Source: Oryza sativa Japonica Group (Eukaryota > Streptophyta > Magnoliopsida > Poales > Poaceae). Taken from it: 64,000 nucleotides of DNA. Of the stretch, positions 50,672-61,279 are shown in pieces. The position numbers and the translations under genes are program-made. The notes beneath the pieces were generated by a model that did not search any database, was not told the DNA's origin, and was given only the letters and a program-made list of their open reading frames with translations. Position 1 is the first letter of the stretch. Each line of letters starts with the position of its first letter. Where the stretch lies: NCBI RefSeq assembly GCF_034140825.1, contig NC_089036.1, forward strand, positions 1,197,001 through 1,261,000, given 5' to 3'.

Positions 50672-53600
50672 CCTCTCTCCCCCGCTCTGCCCGTGCGCCG
50701 CGCGCGCGTGCGCGTGAGCCGCGCCGAGCCGAGCGCCCTCCGTCCTCGCTGCCGCTTCCCGCCGACGCCGCCCAAATCGCCACGCCGCCCGTTGCTTCCC
50801 GCGCGTGCATGCCGTGGTGGCCGACCGCCTGGTCGCCGCCGCCGTCAGCCTCTGCCGCGCCTGTCCGCGCCTGCCGCCCGTGTCGCCGCTCCGCTCCACA
50901 CCGCCCCCGCCGTCATCGCCGTCGTCACAACCCGGCTCCGCCACTCTGCGCGCTAGCTTCCAAGGGACGGAGGCAGAGCTCCCCCCTTCTGCCGCGTCGC
51001 CCTCTCTCCCTCCTCCTTTTCCCCAAAGTGGCAAGGGGGCAAGCCCACTTTCCCTCCTCCTTTTTCCCTTTTCTCTCCCGCCGGCGTCATTCCTCCCTGT
51101 CACCGTTTTGGCCGCGATCGCCGAGCGCTAGCTCTCTCCCTTGACCGCCCTAGGTCGGTTCCCAAACCGACGTTGCCATCCTATAAAGCCCAGGCGCCCT
51201 CCCTCCCTTCTCCTCTCGTTTTGTCCCATCGCCTCCACTCCATTGTCGCCGCCTCCCGTGCTCTGTTCGCCGTCGCCGTTCGTCGTCGTGCGTGTCAGAG
51301 GAGCCGGCACGAGCGAGGACGCGGAAGGGGACTCCGGGTGCGCCCTCTTCTTCCTCTTCCCCGGCCCGAGGCTGGAGAGATCACTCCCGTGCCGTCGGCC
51401 TCTCGTCACAGCGCCCCGCCTCATCTCGGTAGTGCATTCCCCCGTTCTCCCTCCTCGATCCATCTCCTCCCCTTAGACTCGGTTAGTAGCGTGTGTAGTA
51501 CCCCAGTAGCTAGCTGGCGCCGCCCCGACTGCTGCTGTCGCTCGCCGTGTGCTCACCGCCGTCGCCGCCCGAGCTCGGAAGCGCCTCTCGTCGCCGGCCT
51601 CCCTCGGTGCGTTTCCCCCTAATCCGGCGCAAGGGATGGATTCCCGCAGCCGCGTAGATGCTCTCACCGCCGGGAATCAGCCCCTCGTGACCTCGTCGCC
51701 GTTTCCCCCTTTTCTCGCCGCCGGTTGCCGCCGCCGCAATCCGCCGCCGACGAACTCCCTCCGGCGAATCCAAGCCGTTGGCTCGCACCCTCTCGTTCTC
51801 CCTCGTCATTCCGGTGTACACCCCGTCGCCCCTCGTCATCGCACGGCGTCCCGGAGAAACCGCCGCCGCCCGCCGTCCATTCGCGGCCGGCGCCTTCGTC
51901 TTCCTCCAGCCGGCCCGCGTGGCAGCCACGTCGGAGCCACCTCGGCACGACCGGATCGGCTGACCCGGTCAGCCGCTCCCTCCGTTCCACCCTCCCCGTG
52001 CGCGTGGTCCACGGTGAGCCGTAAGGCTGCGCGTGGGCCCGCCGCACCCGCGTCCTCCACGAGCCGCGCGCGTGCGCCGTGCCCCGGCCAAACCCTAGCG
52101 CCGCCCCGCGTGCACCTCACTCACGGTGAGCCGAGCCGCCAACAAGCGGGTCCCACCCGGATCCACGCGAGATGGACCCGGCCCACCGGCTTCTTCTCTC
52201 CTCCCCGCCCGCGCGCGCGCTTTGGGCCGCCTTCTCGGGCCGGCCGGCCCGTTAAGTTCGGCCGAGCCGCCCCTTTCTCTCGGGCCGCGCCCTAGCCGCC
52301 CGAGGAAAGTCTAATTTCCCTCCCTCTTTCTTTTCTTTTCCTTTCTTTTTCAAAAAGGATTTAAATAAATCCTTTTCCTTTAGATCAAAAATCCAATAAT
52401 CTTAGAAATTCAATATCTTCCCAACCGTAAGACCGTTTGACTCCGTTCAACTTCCAAAATTCCTCAAATCTCGAGATCTATCTAATGGCATGCTTAGAGG
52501 TCAATATTAGGGCTTTATTTTTGCCATTTGTTGAGTTGTCCCGTTTCGCGTGTAGTTTCGGAGCCCGAAGACCTGCAATGCGAGGATTTCGAGGATCAAG
52601 CTCAAGATATCGAGCAAGGCAAGCCACCTTTGAATATATTGAGCCTATATTTGAACTTAATTATATTGCTTGCAAAATATTATGCATTGATAGGATTGCA
52701 CTTAATCTGTTTGCCCCGTCTGCAAGACAGACCGGTGGGCCTACCTAACTTGTTGCATCTGATCCATCCATTGTTAATCGTTATACCATGTTCCCTTGTA
52801 ACCACCTAGTTGCGTCTCGGTAATCATGCACTCTGCACGAGTATCGACGGTCGCCTTCAAACTTAAAATCTGAGAAACATCTTGGGTAAAACTTGGGTTT
52901 TACAAAAGATTTGGAAAACCCGACACCTAGGTCGGTGCCTGCGAACTAAATGAATTTCCAAAATCGCGGACCGGGGAATGTACCGGGTGTACGGTTTCCC
53001 GCTCTTGCACTTAAGGACCGTTTCCTTGGAATTTCATCCGAACATAAGACAAGTGCGACCACATGGGTGGAATGAGACACCCCTGGCTGAGTAACTAGCT
53101 AATCGGGGGAGCCTTGATGCCGAGAGACATGTGGATTCAACGGGGTGGTGTCGGGGAGAACCCCCGGGCTTCCTGGCACAGTATGGTCTGGGACCTAACC
53201 TGTTGTTGGTCTGGGACCCCTCTCGTCGGCATATGGCAACCCTGTGTCTGCTCTCGAAATGCCTTGTCATGAAAGCCCTTAGGTCACCAGACGTGGCCGT
53301 TCTACACGGGCTGGGTGATTCGGGTTAGTAATGTCGTGTGGGTAAAGTGTACCCCCTCTGCAGAGGTTATTAAACTGTTCGAACAGCCGTGCCTATGGTC
53401 ATGGGCGGATGTGAGGTGATTCCTAGCGTAGTTTTGTTTGACTACTGCTTTGTGAAATTTGCTGTTGTGGAATTGGGTTCGATGTTTGGAAAATCTGCGG
53501 CTGATGGGATCAGCCAGGCCCGGGTGGCCGTTTGAAAGCTGTTGGCCAGGTGCCAACCTTGATCAAATCAAAAGACTGATACATTGCACATACTCCGACC

Positions 53601-54171
53601 AGACGAGACGCACTGTCTCATCCGTGTCGTTTGAGAAGCACTCACTTAGTTGTTTCAGAAAAGAGTTTAAATAAAATCAATTGCAAAAACAATAGCCTTT
53701 CCTTCGAAGCCTGCATTAAACACTTATTTCCCATGGCTTGCTAAGTACTCCTGTACTCACCCTTGCTCTATATAAATAATTCCCCCCCAGTTGCTGAAGA
53801 GGATGATGTGGATCCCGCTGACGAGGAGTTCTTCTAGGAGCAAGTCGGTTACGAAGAGTTTTAGGGTTTCGGCCTAGTTCCCAAGTCGTGCCTGTGATGT
53901 TTGGTCCAAGTCTTGGCTTCCGCTTTTCTCTTTTGTAATACAGTTGTGAGCTCGGGATCTGTCCGTAGCCCAACATGACTGTACTCCTACTCTATAATAA
54001 AGAGACCACTGTTGCTGTGATATTCTGTCTTCCTGTGATACCAGCACTGTTTCCTGGGACTGGTATCGATTAACAGGTTAATTTGGAGCGTCACGGGCTA
54101 GTTCCGTTCGGGGCTAGTTCGGGGCGTGACACATCCAGTACTAGTTTTGATTTTTTATACGATGGATGGAT
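50281..54171. mobile_element. Stowaway MITE split by an LTR insertion
   Basis: The left part (50281-50390) starts TTCCCTCTGTCCCGTAGA and includes AACACCGGATGTAACG and GTCCAGATCCGTAGTACTA. The right part (54132-54171) ends TTTTTTATACGATGGATGGA. TA flanks both outer ends (50279-50280 and 54172-54173). Put together, the two parts read as one ordinary Stowaway element of about 145 bp, which predates the LTR insertion. Confidence 0.85.
50391..54131. mobile_element. Solo LTR, probably Ty3/gypsy, 3.7 kb
   Basis: The 3741-bp block starts TGTAGCGCCCG and ends GGGGCGTGACA, a TG...CA pair with partly inverted ends. It is flanked by a perfect 5-bp target duplication CATCC (50386-50390 and 54132-54136). 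No gag, protease, reverse transcriptase or integrase is seen, and a probable poly(A) signal (AATAAAG, about 53996) lies near the end. It is therefore best read as a single LTR left by recombination. The 5' half is very GC-rich with a CT microsatellite at about 50621-50670. The unusually long LTR suggests a large gypsy family such as the RIRE3/RIRE8 group, which is inference. Intact target repeats suggest it is not ancient. Confidence 0.82.
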
Positions 54172-54853
54172 TACTCTCTATGTTTTTATTTGCTTTGAGT
54201 GGAATACTCCTTTTTTAATTTTTATACACCATTTGTCTTTCTAAAAAAAATTAATGAAAATAAAATATGTAGATATTCTTAAAATGCATTTAATGATACA
54301 AACAAGTAAAATAAATAAATGTTATTGATAAATAATAGTTTTTTAATAAGCCGGGTGTTCAAATGCCTATATTTAAGAATCAATACTATGAAATACGAGT
54401 TTTTATTTAAGAACGGAGTTAATACAATGAAATATGAGTGGGAACATGTACGTTATATTACTTGACCGTGCGCACGAGGTTGAATTTTTGGCTCCTCCCA
54501 TCCAGTAGTTAATATGAAAATTAATCAAGTCGGCATTCAAACATAATTTTGAGTACATGTCTCCTTGTTTTTCTGCCGAATTTGTCAACTAAGTGGCGGC
54601 GTTCTTGACAATCATGCATTGTCTTGGTATTCGGCTGCATACTTTTCTACAGGTTCCCTTTTGTTTTGTGATATGATTGTGCTGACCCAACACAAACAAT
54701 CTGCAAAATAAGTTATGTTTAATGTTTATCTGAACAGTGATAAATAGCGCACAAAGTCTTCTTTCTTTGACAAGGTCAGTGGAGCATTTCGAATGGCATT
54801 AGTTGCGTACGTGTATTATGTTTTCATAGTCTCTGATCTCAAGCTAGCAAGTA

Positions 54854-55098
54854 CTCCCTTCAATTTAAAATATAAGAATCTCTATGATTTAAACTTTTAC
54901 ATAATATATACATTTATTTACTGATTTTTACAATTCTCATTATTATTTCAATAATTTCAAAGCCAACCAGATATTGGGAAAGAAAATCTAAGTAATTCAA
55001 AAATTAAAAAAATATTGACCAGTGAAGTGACGAAATAAAAATATTTTGACCTAAACAAGTATTTTGCTAATAATTTAAAAATACTTATATTTTAGAAC
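54854..55098. mobile_element. Degraded Stowaway-like element
   Basis: The left end CTCCCTTCAATTTAAAATAT follows a TA. The right side ACTTATATTTTAGAAC is a partial inverted match. It lies upstream of the repeat-peptide gene. The ends are uncertain. Confidence 0.45.
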
Positions 55099-55514
55099 AA
55101 AGCAAGTTGTACATATATAAAGACTTTGCCTCTGTTTGATTTTGTATATATCCACTGAAATACTGCGTACATATATTTACTCCCCCAGCTAGAGTTCTGC
55201 TGACAAAGCAAGATAAACACTGTGATTTGAACGAGGAAAAACTTGCATCTCTGACGATGATGGTCGATATGATATTGACCTTGATTTTGAAAAAAAAAAG
55301 AGGGACTAAAATCAACACAAATAGTAAGAAATTGTGGCGGCGTGAGAAAAATGGTACTGTACCGTGCATGCAAGGCCAGTCTCCACTACCGAGTCTATAA
55401 ATACAGCCCTAACCAAAATGGAACATAAGCAAACAGCAAGAACTGCAACTAGATCTTACCTGAATTAAAGAAGAAAAATCTGTAGAGTTGCAGAGGCATT
55501 GCAGGGTATCAGAG

Positions 55515-57224
55515 ATGATGAGGAAGCAATACTCTTTCACTCTTTGCCTGATGCTCCTGCTTGTGGCTGCTCTGCTTTGCACCATGAACACCATCTCCGT
55601 CGAAGCAGGTAATTAGCCGCGTATGTTTGCATGCATGCTAATTTATCTGTGAACATTTCTCTATGTTTAAGCAATCATTTAGAAACTTCTGCACGTGTGT
55701 AATAAATATATTTTTTGTTATCCACGTAGGAAGGGGCGGTTACAATTCAGTGAATCCCGATGGTATATGAACCGCGAAAAACCCACAACTTAATTAAGCC
55801 TACACTTAGAGCATCTCCAATAGATGACTAAAATTAAACTCCCAAAAATCATGTATTGGGGACAGCCAAAAACATATTTAGCCTAAAATACACCCCCTTC
55901 TCCAAGAGAGGACTAAAATTTGGGAGCGCTTCTAGTTGCCCAATATTTGGTTCAGGTTGGTCCTGGTTTTGGAGGTGGCTAAATTTTGGGACCATGCTTA
56001 GGAGTCTGTTGGAGGGCTGATTTTCACCAAATTCCTAAAATTTATGTTTTAGTAACCTGTTTAGCATTCTCTTGGAGATGCCCTTAGATGTGTTTTCACT
56101 CCTAAATTTTCTACATTTTTACACCATATGTATATGGGAAGTTGTTTACAAATTTTGCATGTGTATACTTAAATAACCTTTTGTTGTCCATGCAGGAAGG
56201 AGCGGTTACAATTCAGTGAATCCCGATGGTATATGAACTACGAAAACCAAACTTAATTAAGCCTCTATTTAGATGTGTTTTCCCTCTGAAAATTTCCACA
56301 TTTTTACACATGCATACATATGTTTTTAAGTTGTAGTTTAGACAATTTGCATGTATGTACTAAATATGTTTAATTGATGTTCTTGCAGGAAGGAGTGGGT
56401 ACAATTCAGTGAATCCTGATGGTATGCACTGTAAAAAAAAAAGCCAAAAAGCCAACTTAATTAAGCCTCCACTTAGATGTGTTTTTGCTCTTAAATTTTC
56501 CACATTTTTACACCATATATACATATGTTTTTAAGTTGTTTAGAAATTTTACATATGTATTTATACTAATCGTGTTTAATTGTTGTTCCTGTAGGAAGGA
56601 GCGGCTACAATTCAGTCAATCCCGATGGTATGGGCTGAGGATGGCACGAAAACCCAACTATAGCTAGCCTTCACTTGATTAATATGCACATAAACTAAAC
56701 TCAAAGTTATTTATGTGCATATCCCATTTTTCCGCCATAACACATAGGTTTTTAAATTGCTATAGATATTTTTCCATATGTATATTAAATATTTTTGTTG
56801 TCTTTGTAGGAAGGAGTGGTTACAATTCAGTCAATCCGAATGGTATGAACCGTATTTACGAAAACCCAATTCAATAAAGCCCCCTCTTTGATGTGTTTTT
56901 TTCCTCTAAAAATTCCCTAATACTTAACGTGAAATATAAAATGGTTTCTGAATTATTTTTGAAAATTTTGCATGTGTACAATGAATAATTTTAATTTGTT
57001 GTCCTTGTAGGGAGGGGTGGCTACAATTCGGTCAATCCCAATGGTATGAACCGAGGACGATGCAAATACCCAACTTGAGCTCGCACTTGCTGATTAACTT
57101 GTGCAGAAACTAAACTCAAATTTATCTTATTTTTGCATTTATTACAATTGACATATGGCCTGGTGATAATGCAGGAAGGAGTGGCTACAATTCTGTCCCT
57201 AGAAACGGCGGTGGAAGCCCATAG
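55515..57224 (+). CDS. Putative secreted tandem-repeat peptide precursor, one exon per repeat
   Basis: Eight coding exons: 55515-55608, 55730-55762, 56196-56228, 56389-56421, 56595-56627, 56810-56842, 57011-57043, 57175-57224. They join in frame to 113 residues. Exon 1 encodes a signal peptide (MMRKQYSFTLCLMLLLVAAL..., cleavage near SVEA-GR). Exons 2-7 are each exactly 33 nt, begin and end in phase 1, and each encodes one 11-residue unit: GRGGYNSVNPD, GRSGYNSVNPD three times, GRSGYNSVNPN, GRGGYNSVNPN. Exon 8 encodes a divergent seventh unit, GRSGYNSVPRNGGGSP, and the stop. The product is small, without cysteines after the signal peptide, and basic, like a secreted peptide-hormone or defence-peptide precursor. 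I do not recognise the motif as any named plant peptide family, and no function is assigned. All intron ends are good GT...AG sites. TATA-like TATAAATAC at about 55396 fits a start of transcription near 55430. Intron 2 carries a MITE. Confidence 0.85.
55809..56083. mobile_element. Tourist-like MITE in intron 2 of the repeat-peptide gene
   Basis: A 275-bp element with ends GAGCATCTCCAA and TTGGAGATGCCC, flanked by TTA on both sides (55806-55808 and 56084-56086). A TTA duplication points to PIF/Harbinger. Removing it brings this intron to the same length as its neighbours. Confidence 0.88.
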
Positions 57225-58990
57225 CTCTAACTGGGCCAATGAAGCAAGCAAAGCATTCATGATCCAGTCCACCAGCTAATATACAGCCCAAGTTTGGATG
57301 AATATATCTGTCTATGTATGCAGATATATACAGTGTATTCTAAATAAATACGTACGATCTAGTTGATCGGCGTTGCATGGTTTGAAAAATTATGTGTGGA
57401 ATTTGTACAAGTATTGTATAATGTATTGGTCTACCGTGTACGTATGTAATTAAGCATCTTGCTTCTTTATTTCACTTGTTCCTAGGAGAGAGAGAAAGAG
57501 TCCATTTTAGTATTAAAAAAAACTCCCTTCGTCTGTCATATTACAAGTTATTTTAATTTTTTATATTCAAACTTAGTTAAGTTTAATCGAGTTTATAAAA
57601 AAATTAGCAATGTCTACAATAGCAAATTAGTTTATTAAAACCAATATTTAATATATTTTGATAATATGTTTATTCCGTGTTCAAAATGTTGCTATATTTT
57701 CATAGAAACTTGATAAAAACTTCGTCACTTCAGCAACAATGCGCCAATCGACGTGTGTATATGCATTTGGTCAGTTGACAGTTCACCTGAATCACCCCTC
57801 GCAATGCGAAGCTTTCTGCATTCACCAAACATGAGAGCTCAGTAAACAAAACAATGGCATATCTCAAACTTTAAAAAATTATAATGGCATGGTTCCAAAT
57901 TACCCAATTAACTACTGAGGAGTACACTATAGATCTGAATGCTGCCTGCCAATCTCGACCGGAAAAATACTTAATCACACAGCAAATGGTTGGACATTGT
58001 ATAAATCGATCAGCAGCAAGCAGTATACATTCAGAATTCCGGAGAGTAAGATCGATGTTCAGTAAATTCAGGCATCCCGGCAGATAGTGATCATCAGAAC
58101 ACATTCACCAATCAACCAAATCTCTTCTTTTCACCATAAATCGATCGATCAGATTGCGATGGTGAGGGTTGCCGCTGTTGCTGCTGCTAACTGGGTGCTA
58201 GAACAAATTCACGGCGCACCAGTAGAAGCATTGAGGCAATGCGATGAACACAGTGATGGAATCAATGCTTATAAATATTCAACTATAATTTGGTTAGTTA
58301 GTACCAGGATCTTACGTTTGATATGTGTTCCTTTTTAGCAATTTTTCTCTTTATGCAACATTCCTTTTTAGCAATTTTTCTCTCTATACACAAATCTCAA
58401 TGTGATTCGATGATCACAAACCTCAAAGTTTCAGATATAATTACATTATAACTATAATGTAATTGCATTGTAACTACACGGTAAATACGATATAACTTAT
58501 ATAAAACTTGAATTCAACTCTGATTTGGTTACTTAGCACCGGAATCTTACGTTTGGTATGTGTGAAAATTTCTTTTTAGCATTTTTTTTCTCTTTATGCA
58601 CATATCTCGATGTGATCCGATGATCACAAACCTTAAAGTTTTGGGGGCAAAAAGAACTTGCAAAAGTTCTCTCTCTATATATTGTCCAGTTCAGGTTCTA
58701 TAGAGAGATCGATTATGCCAGCAACAACAATCAACGATATGCCCTGCGCTACGCATCCCCTGCATGCTGGCTGCTGCGCCCGTCGGTAACATTCTTGCAG
58801 ATAGTGTACGCAATTTTTTTTATACCAAACTTTATTTCCTCTATATTAAAAATCAAATCAAACCATATATGGAGTAATTAAGAAATCAAATAAGTTCGCT
58901 GAGGATATGTGAGTAAAATGGTTGCAAATTGGAAGGAACAGTACAATATAGTGGCTCGAATTAATGGCGCCGACCGGAGTAATTAACTAA
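57225..58990. other. Downstream flank and intergenic region
   Basis: The 3' UTR of the peptide gene probably ends near 57480. A one-ended Stowaway-like piece begins near 57524 (CTCCCTTCGTCTGTCATATT). A half copy of the 23058 MITE end lies at 57849-57905. The region 58140-58340 has a short open frame without homology that I recognise. No gene is supported. Confidence 0.45.
58287..58643. repeat. Imperfect direct repeat, two copies about 215-230 bp apart
   Basis: Copy A (58287-58434) and copy B (58518-58643) share ATCTTACGTTTG, CTTTTTAGCA, CTCTTTATGCA and GATGATCACAAACCT. Between them is an AT-rich spacer that can pair with itself (TTACATTATAACTATAATGTAA). Confidence 0.7.
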
Positions 58991-59206
58991 CTAGCCGACG
59001 AAGGGGGTGCGCATGACGGGGCCGACGGCGTCGCCGGCGTTGAAGAAGACGCGGACGCGGTTGGCGTCGAAGCCCGGCGGCACGGTGGCGCCGTCGGGGA
59101 TAACCTCGATGGAGACGTCGGGCCGGTCGCCGTTGATCTGCGTCACCGCCGCCGTCGCCGGCCACCCGACCACCTCCGGCCACGACGCCTTCTTCTCGCT
59201 GCTCAT
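58991..59206 (-). CDS. Potato inhibitor I family protein (subtilisin/chymotrypsin inhibitor type)
   Basis: A single uninterrupted frame of 71 residues, starting MSSEKKASWPEVVGWPATAA and ending MRTPFVG. Family features are the Trp-Pro-Glu start, the helix AAVTQINGDRP, the loop before RVRVFF, and the final P-x-(V)G. There is no signal peptide, as in barley CI-2, so it is probably cytosolic or vacuolar. There are no cysteines. Aligned with CI-2 on the RVR block, the reactive-site P1-P1' pair is Pro-Gly (VPPGF) where CI-2 has Met-Glu. This is unusual for a working serine-protease inhibitor. It is oriented head to head with a second family member about 750 bases away, so the two may share a regulatory region. 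Confidence 0.9.
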   Translation of the reverse strand: MSSEKKASWPEVVGWPATAAVTQINGDRPDVSIEVIPDGATVPPGFDANRVRVFFNAGDAVGPVMRTPFVG

Positions 59207-59954
59207 CCTCGATCTGCGCCCTTTCTACTTAATTTCTACCAGCAAGCTGCAGAGATAACTAGTTAATTAGTTGCATGCAAGTGTGTGCTCTTGTGCTATT
59301 GATTAAGCTGGTATATATAGGATCAGATCAGAGTTAAGCCGAGCATGGATGCATTTGCTGATTTTGCATTGGGCATGTCACCGTTGCCGGAGCAAGCTTT
59401 GGTTGTAACTCCTAATTTGATGATTTGCATCTGTCCTAGCTAGTGTACTATAGTTAGTACCACTAGCTTAATTAGTACGTAACAAACAATCAAACAGCCG
59501 GGTCAGTTGCATGGATATGTTCTGTTCTGAAGAGCATCATCGGAGCGGCTGCGCAGAAACCCCAAATTTTAGGCAAAATAATTTATTGACAAATATACCT
59601 ATCAAAATCGCCCACACGTACGGGAGGTACCAGCCTGAAACGAACGTCGTTCCCAAAAGCATCGATCGCCAATATGTTCTTGGGCGACGGGGCTACCGAT
59701 CGATCGAGATGGTGTGATACCGATGGACGATGATCGATATGGGTATGTAAACAACACAAGGTTAATTTCTAGCAATGCAGATGCAGATGGCTTTCGCATT
59801 TTCCAGTGGATATCCTATCCTCCTATGAACTATAAATGTTCCCCATCTCGTTACGCGTGATTAAAATTCGAGATATATTATAATTGGATCGCCGGATCAT
59901 CAGCTAGCTAATTAGGTCAGCTAGAGAGGCCGGAGTTAACAACAAGAAGGAGCA

Positions 59955-60164
59955 ATGGAGAAGAAGAAGGTGAGGTGGGCGGAGGTGCTGGGCGAGCTGG
60001 CGCCGCTGGCGGTGACGCAGATCAGCAACGACAGGCCGGACGTGGCGGTGGAGGTGCTCCTGCGGGACGCCGCCGCCGTCGTCTCGCCGGAGTTCAACCC
60101 CAAGCGCGTCCGTGTCTTCGTGGACAACAACTTCATCGTCGTCAAGGTCCCCGTCATCAGTTAA
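59955..60164 (+). CDS. Potato inhibitor I family protein, diverged paralog
   Basis: A single frame of 69 residues: MEKKKVRWAEVLGELAPLAV, then TQISNDRPDV, VSPEFNPKRVRVFVDNN and the end VKVPVIS. It has the Trp start, the TQI-DRP block and the RVRVFVD strand of the family. The usual terminal Gly is replaced by Ser. The P1-P1' pair by alignment is Pro-Glu, again with Pro at P1. There is no signal peptide and no cysteines. It diverges from the gene at 58991-59206, and local duplication by inversion is the simplest origin. The role could be defence against insect or microbial proteases, or a non-inhibitory function. Confidence 0.88.
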   Translation: MEKKKVRWAEVLGELAPLAVTQISNDRPDVAVEVLLRDAAAVVSPEFNPKRVRVFVDNNFIVVKVPVIS

Positions 60165-60179
60165 TTAATTACTAATATA

Positions 60180-60414
60180 CTCCCTCAGTATTTTAATGTA
60201 TGACATCGTTGACTTTTCAATCAACGTTTGACCATTCGTTTTATTCAAAAATTTTATGCAAATATAAAAATATTTATGTCATACTTAAAAAACATTTGAT
60301 GACGAATCAAGTCACAATAAAATAAATGATAATTACATAAAATTTTTGAATAAGACAAATGGTCAAACGTTGAAAAAAAATCAATGGCTTCATACATTTA
60401 AAATATGGAGGTAG
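60180..60414. mobile_element. Stowaway-like MITE next to the inhibitor gene
   Basis: A 235-bp element. The left end CTCCCTCAGTATTTTAATGT and the right end ATTTAAAATATGGAGGTAG are flanked by TA (60178-60179 and 60415-60416). Internal arms ACGTTTGACCATT and AATGGTCAAACGTT are inverted. It starts 15 bases after the stop codon, so it probably supplies 3' UTR sequence. Confidence 0.87.
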
Positions 60415-60419
60415 TATGT

Positions 60420-61008
60420 ATGATAAGGCACGTACGCCTGCCTTATGCTCCATTTGTACTGTATTTATGCGTATCTCAGACTCAGCATCGATCATCTCTC
60501 TGTGTGTGAAGCAAACAGCAACTCAAAATTAACATGCATGTATATCATGGAATAAATAAATCGGTACCGGAACATTGGTATCTTCAATAATTCAATTCGT
60601 CCTAGCTAGATAGCTAGTCAGGTTGCATTGCTAGTAGCAATGCTAGCCGCCTGCTGATGCATATTCTTGCATACTCCAGCTAATGCATCCAATTAATCCA
60701 ATTAAGTCATGACCAATTTAATCAATCGAGATCGGCAGACATATATATGTAGATGCGGCAATTAAGCGGCATATCCTTGATCTGGACTGCTTGCTGATGG
60801 ACGGTGGATGAAAGCAGGAGAGTATAGAACCATTTTCTCTTGAGACGTCAGAAACTGAATTTTATAGACATATTAATGGTAGGCTAATAATTCAAATATA
60901 ATTAGTGCAAACACCACAGAATGATGTTATTTTACAAACAAAACATACATGACTATTTAAGCGAAAATCATATTTTAAACAAAGTAAAAATCTAGTTCAC
61001 CGCGCTTG
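60420..61008. other. Intergenic region
   Basis: AT-rich DNA without recognised exons or transposon ends. Confidence 0.4.
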
Positions 61009-61010
61009 TA

Positions 61011-61275
61011 CTCCCTCCGTCCCACTTAATAAGGCATACACATATTTTAAAATTTAAATCTTTAAATATTTAACCAACAATATTTTATAAATTAGATTTC
61101 TTTTATTAAAAATAGTATTTTGATTGGTATTTGAATTTACTTTAATATAATTATGATTTTGTTGCTACAAACATCATAGTATTTGAGAAATTCAAAGTCA
61201 AGTAGTTCTAAAGACCACACCTTAGTTTTTTTCGCGAACGCGCAAAGACCACACCTTAGTAAGTAGGATGGAAGT
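61011..61275. mobile_element. Stowaway-like MITE
   Basis: It begins CTCCCTCCGTCCCACTTAAT after TA (61009-61010) and ends CTTAGTAAGTAGGATGGAAG before TA (61276-61277). Near its right arm it contains an 18-bp insertion with a 16-bp target duplication, listed separately. Confidence 0.85.
61227..61244 (-). mobile_element. Minute LINE-end insertion inside the MITE
   Basis: The 18-bp stretch TTTTTTTCGCGAACGCGC lies between perfect 16-bp direct repeats AAAGACCACACCTTAG (61211-61226 and 61245-61260). On the minus strand it reads GCGCGTTCGCGAAAAAAA, which matches the 3' end typical of rice LINEs. Confidence 0.75.
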
Positions 61276-61279
61276 AGTA

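Noticed and set aside
50449-52314. Long open frames (up to 248 codons) on both strands at 50.4-52.3 kb
   Set aside because: They lie in the GC-rich half of the solo LTR and are Pro/Arg/Ser-rich shadows without gag or pol features.
58140-58340. Short plus-strand frame with Ala/Val-rich start (MVRVAAVAAANWVLEQ)
   Set aside because: Too short, no recognised family, no clear splice partners, and it ends in a duplicated AT-rich repeat.
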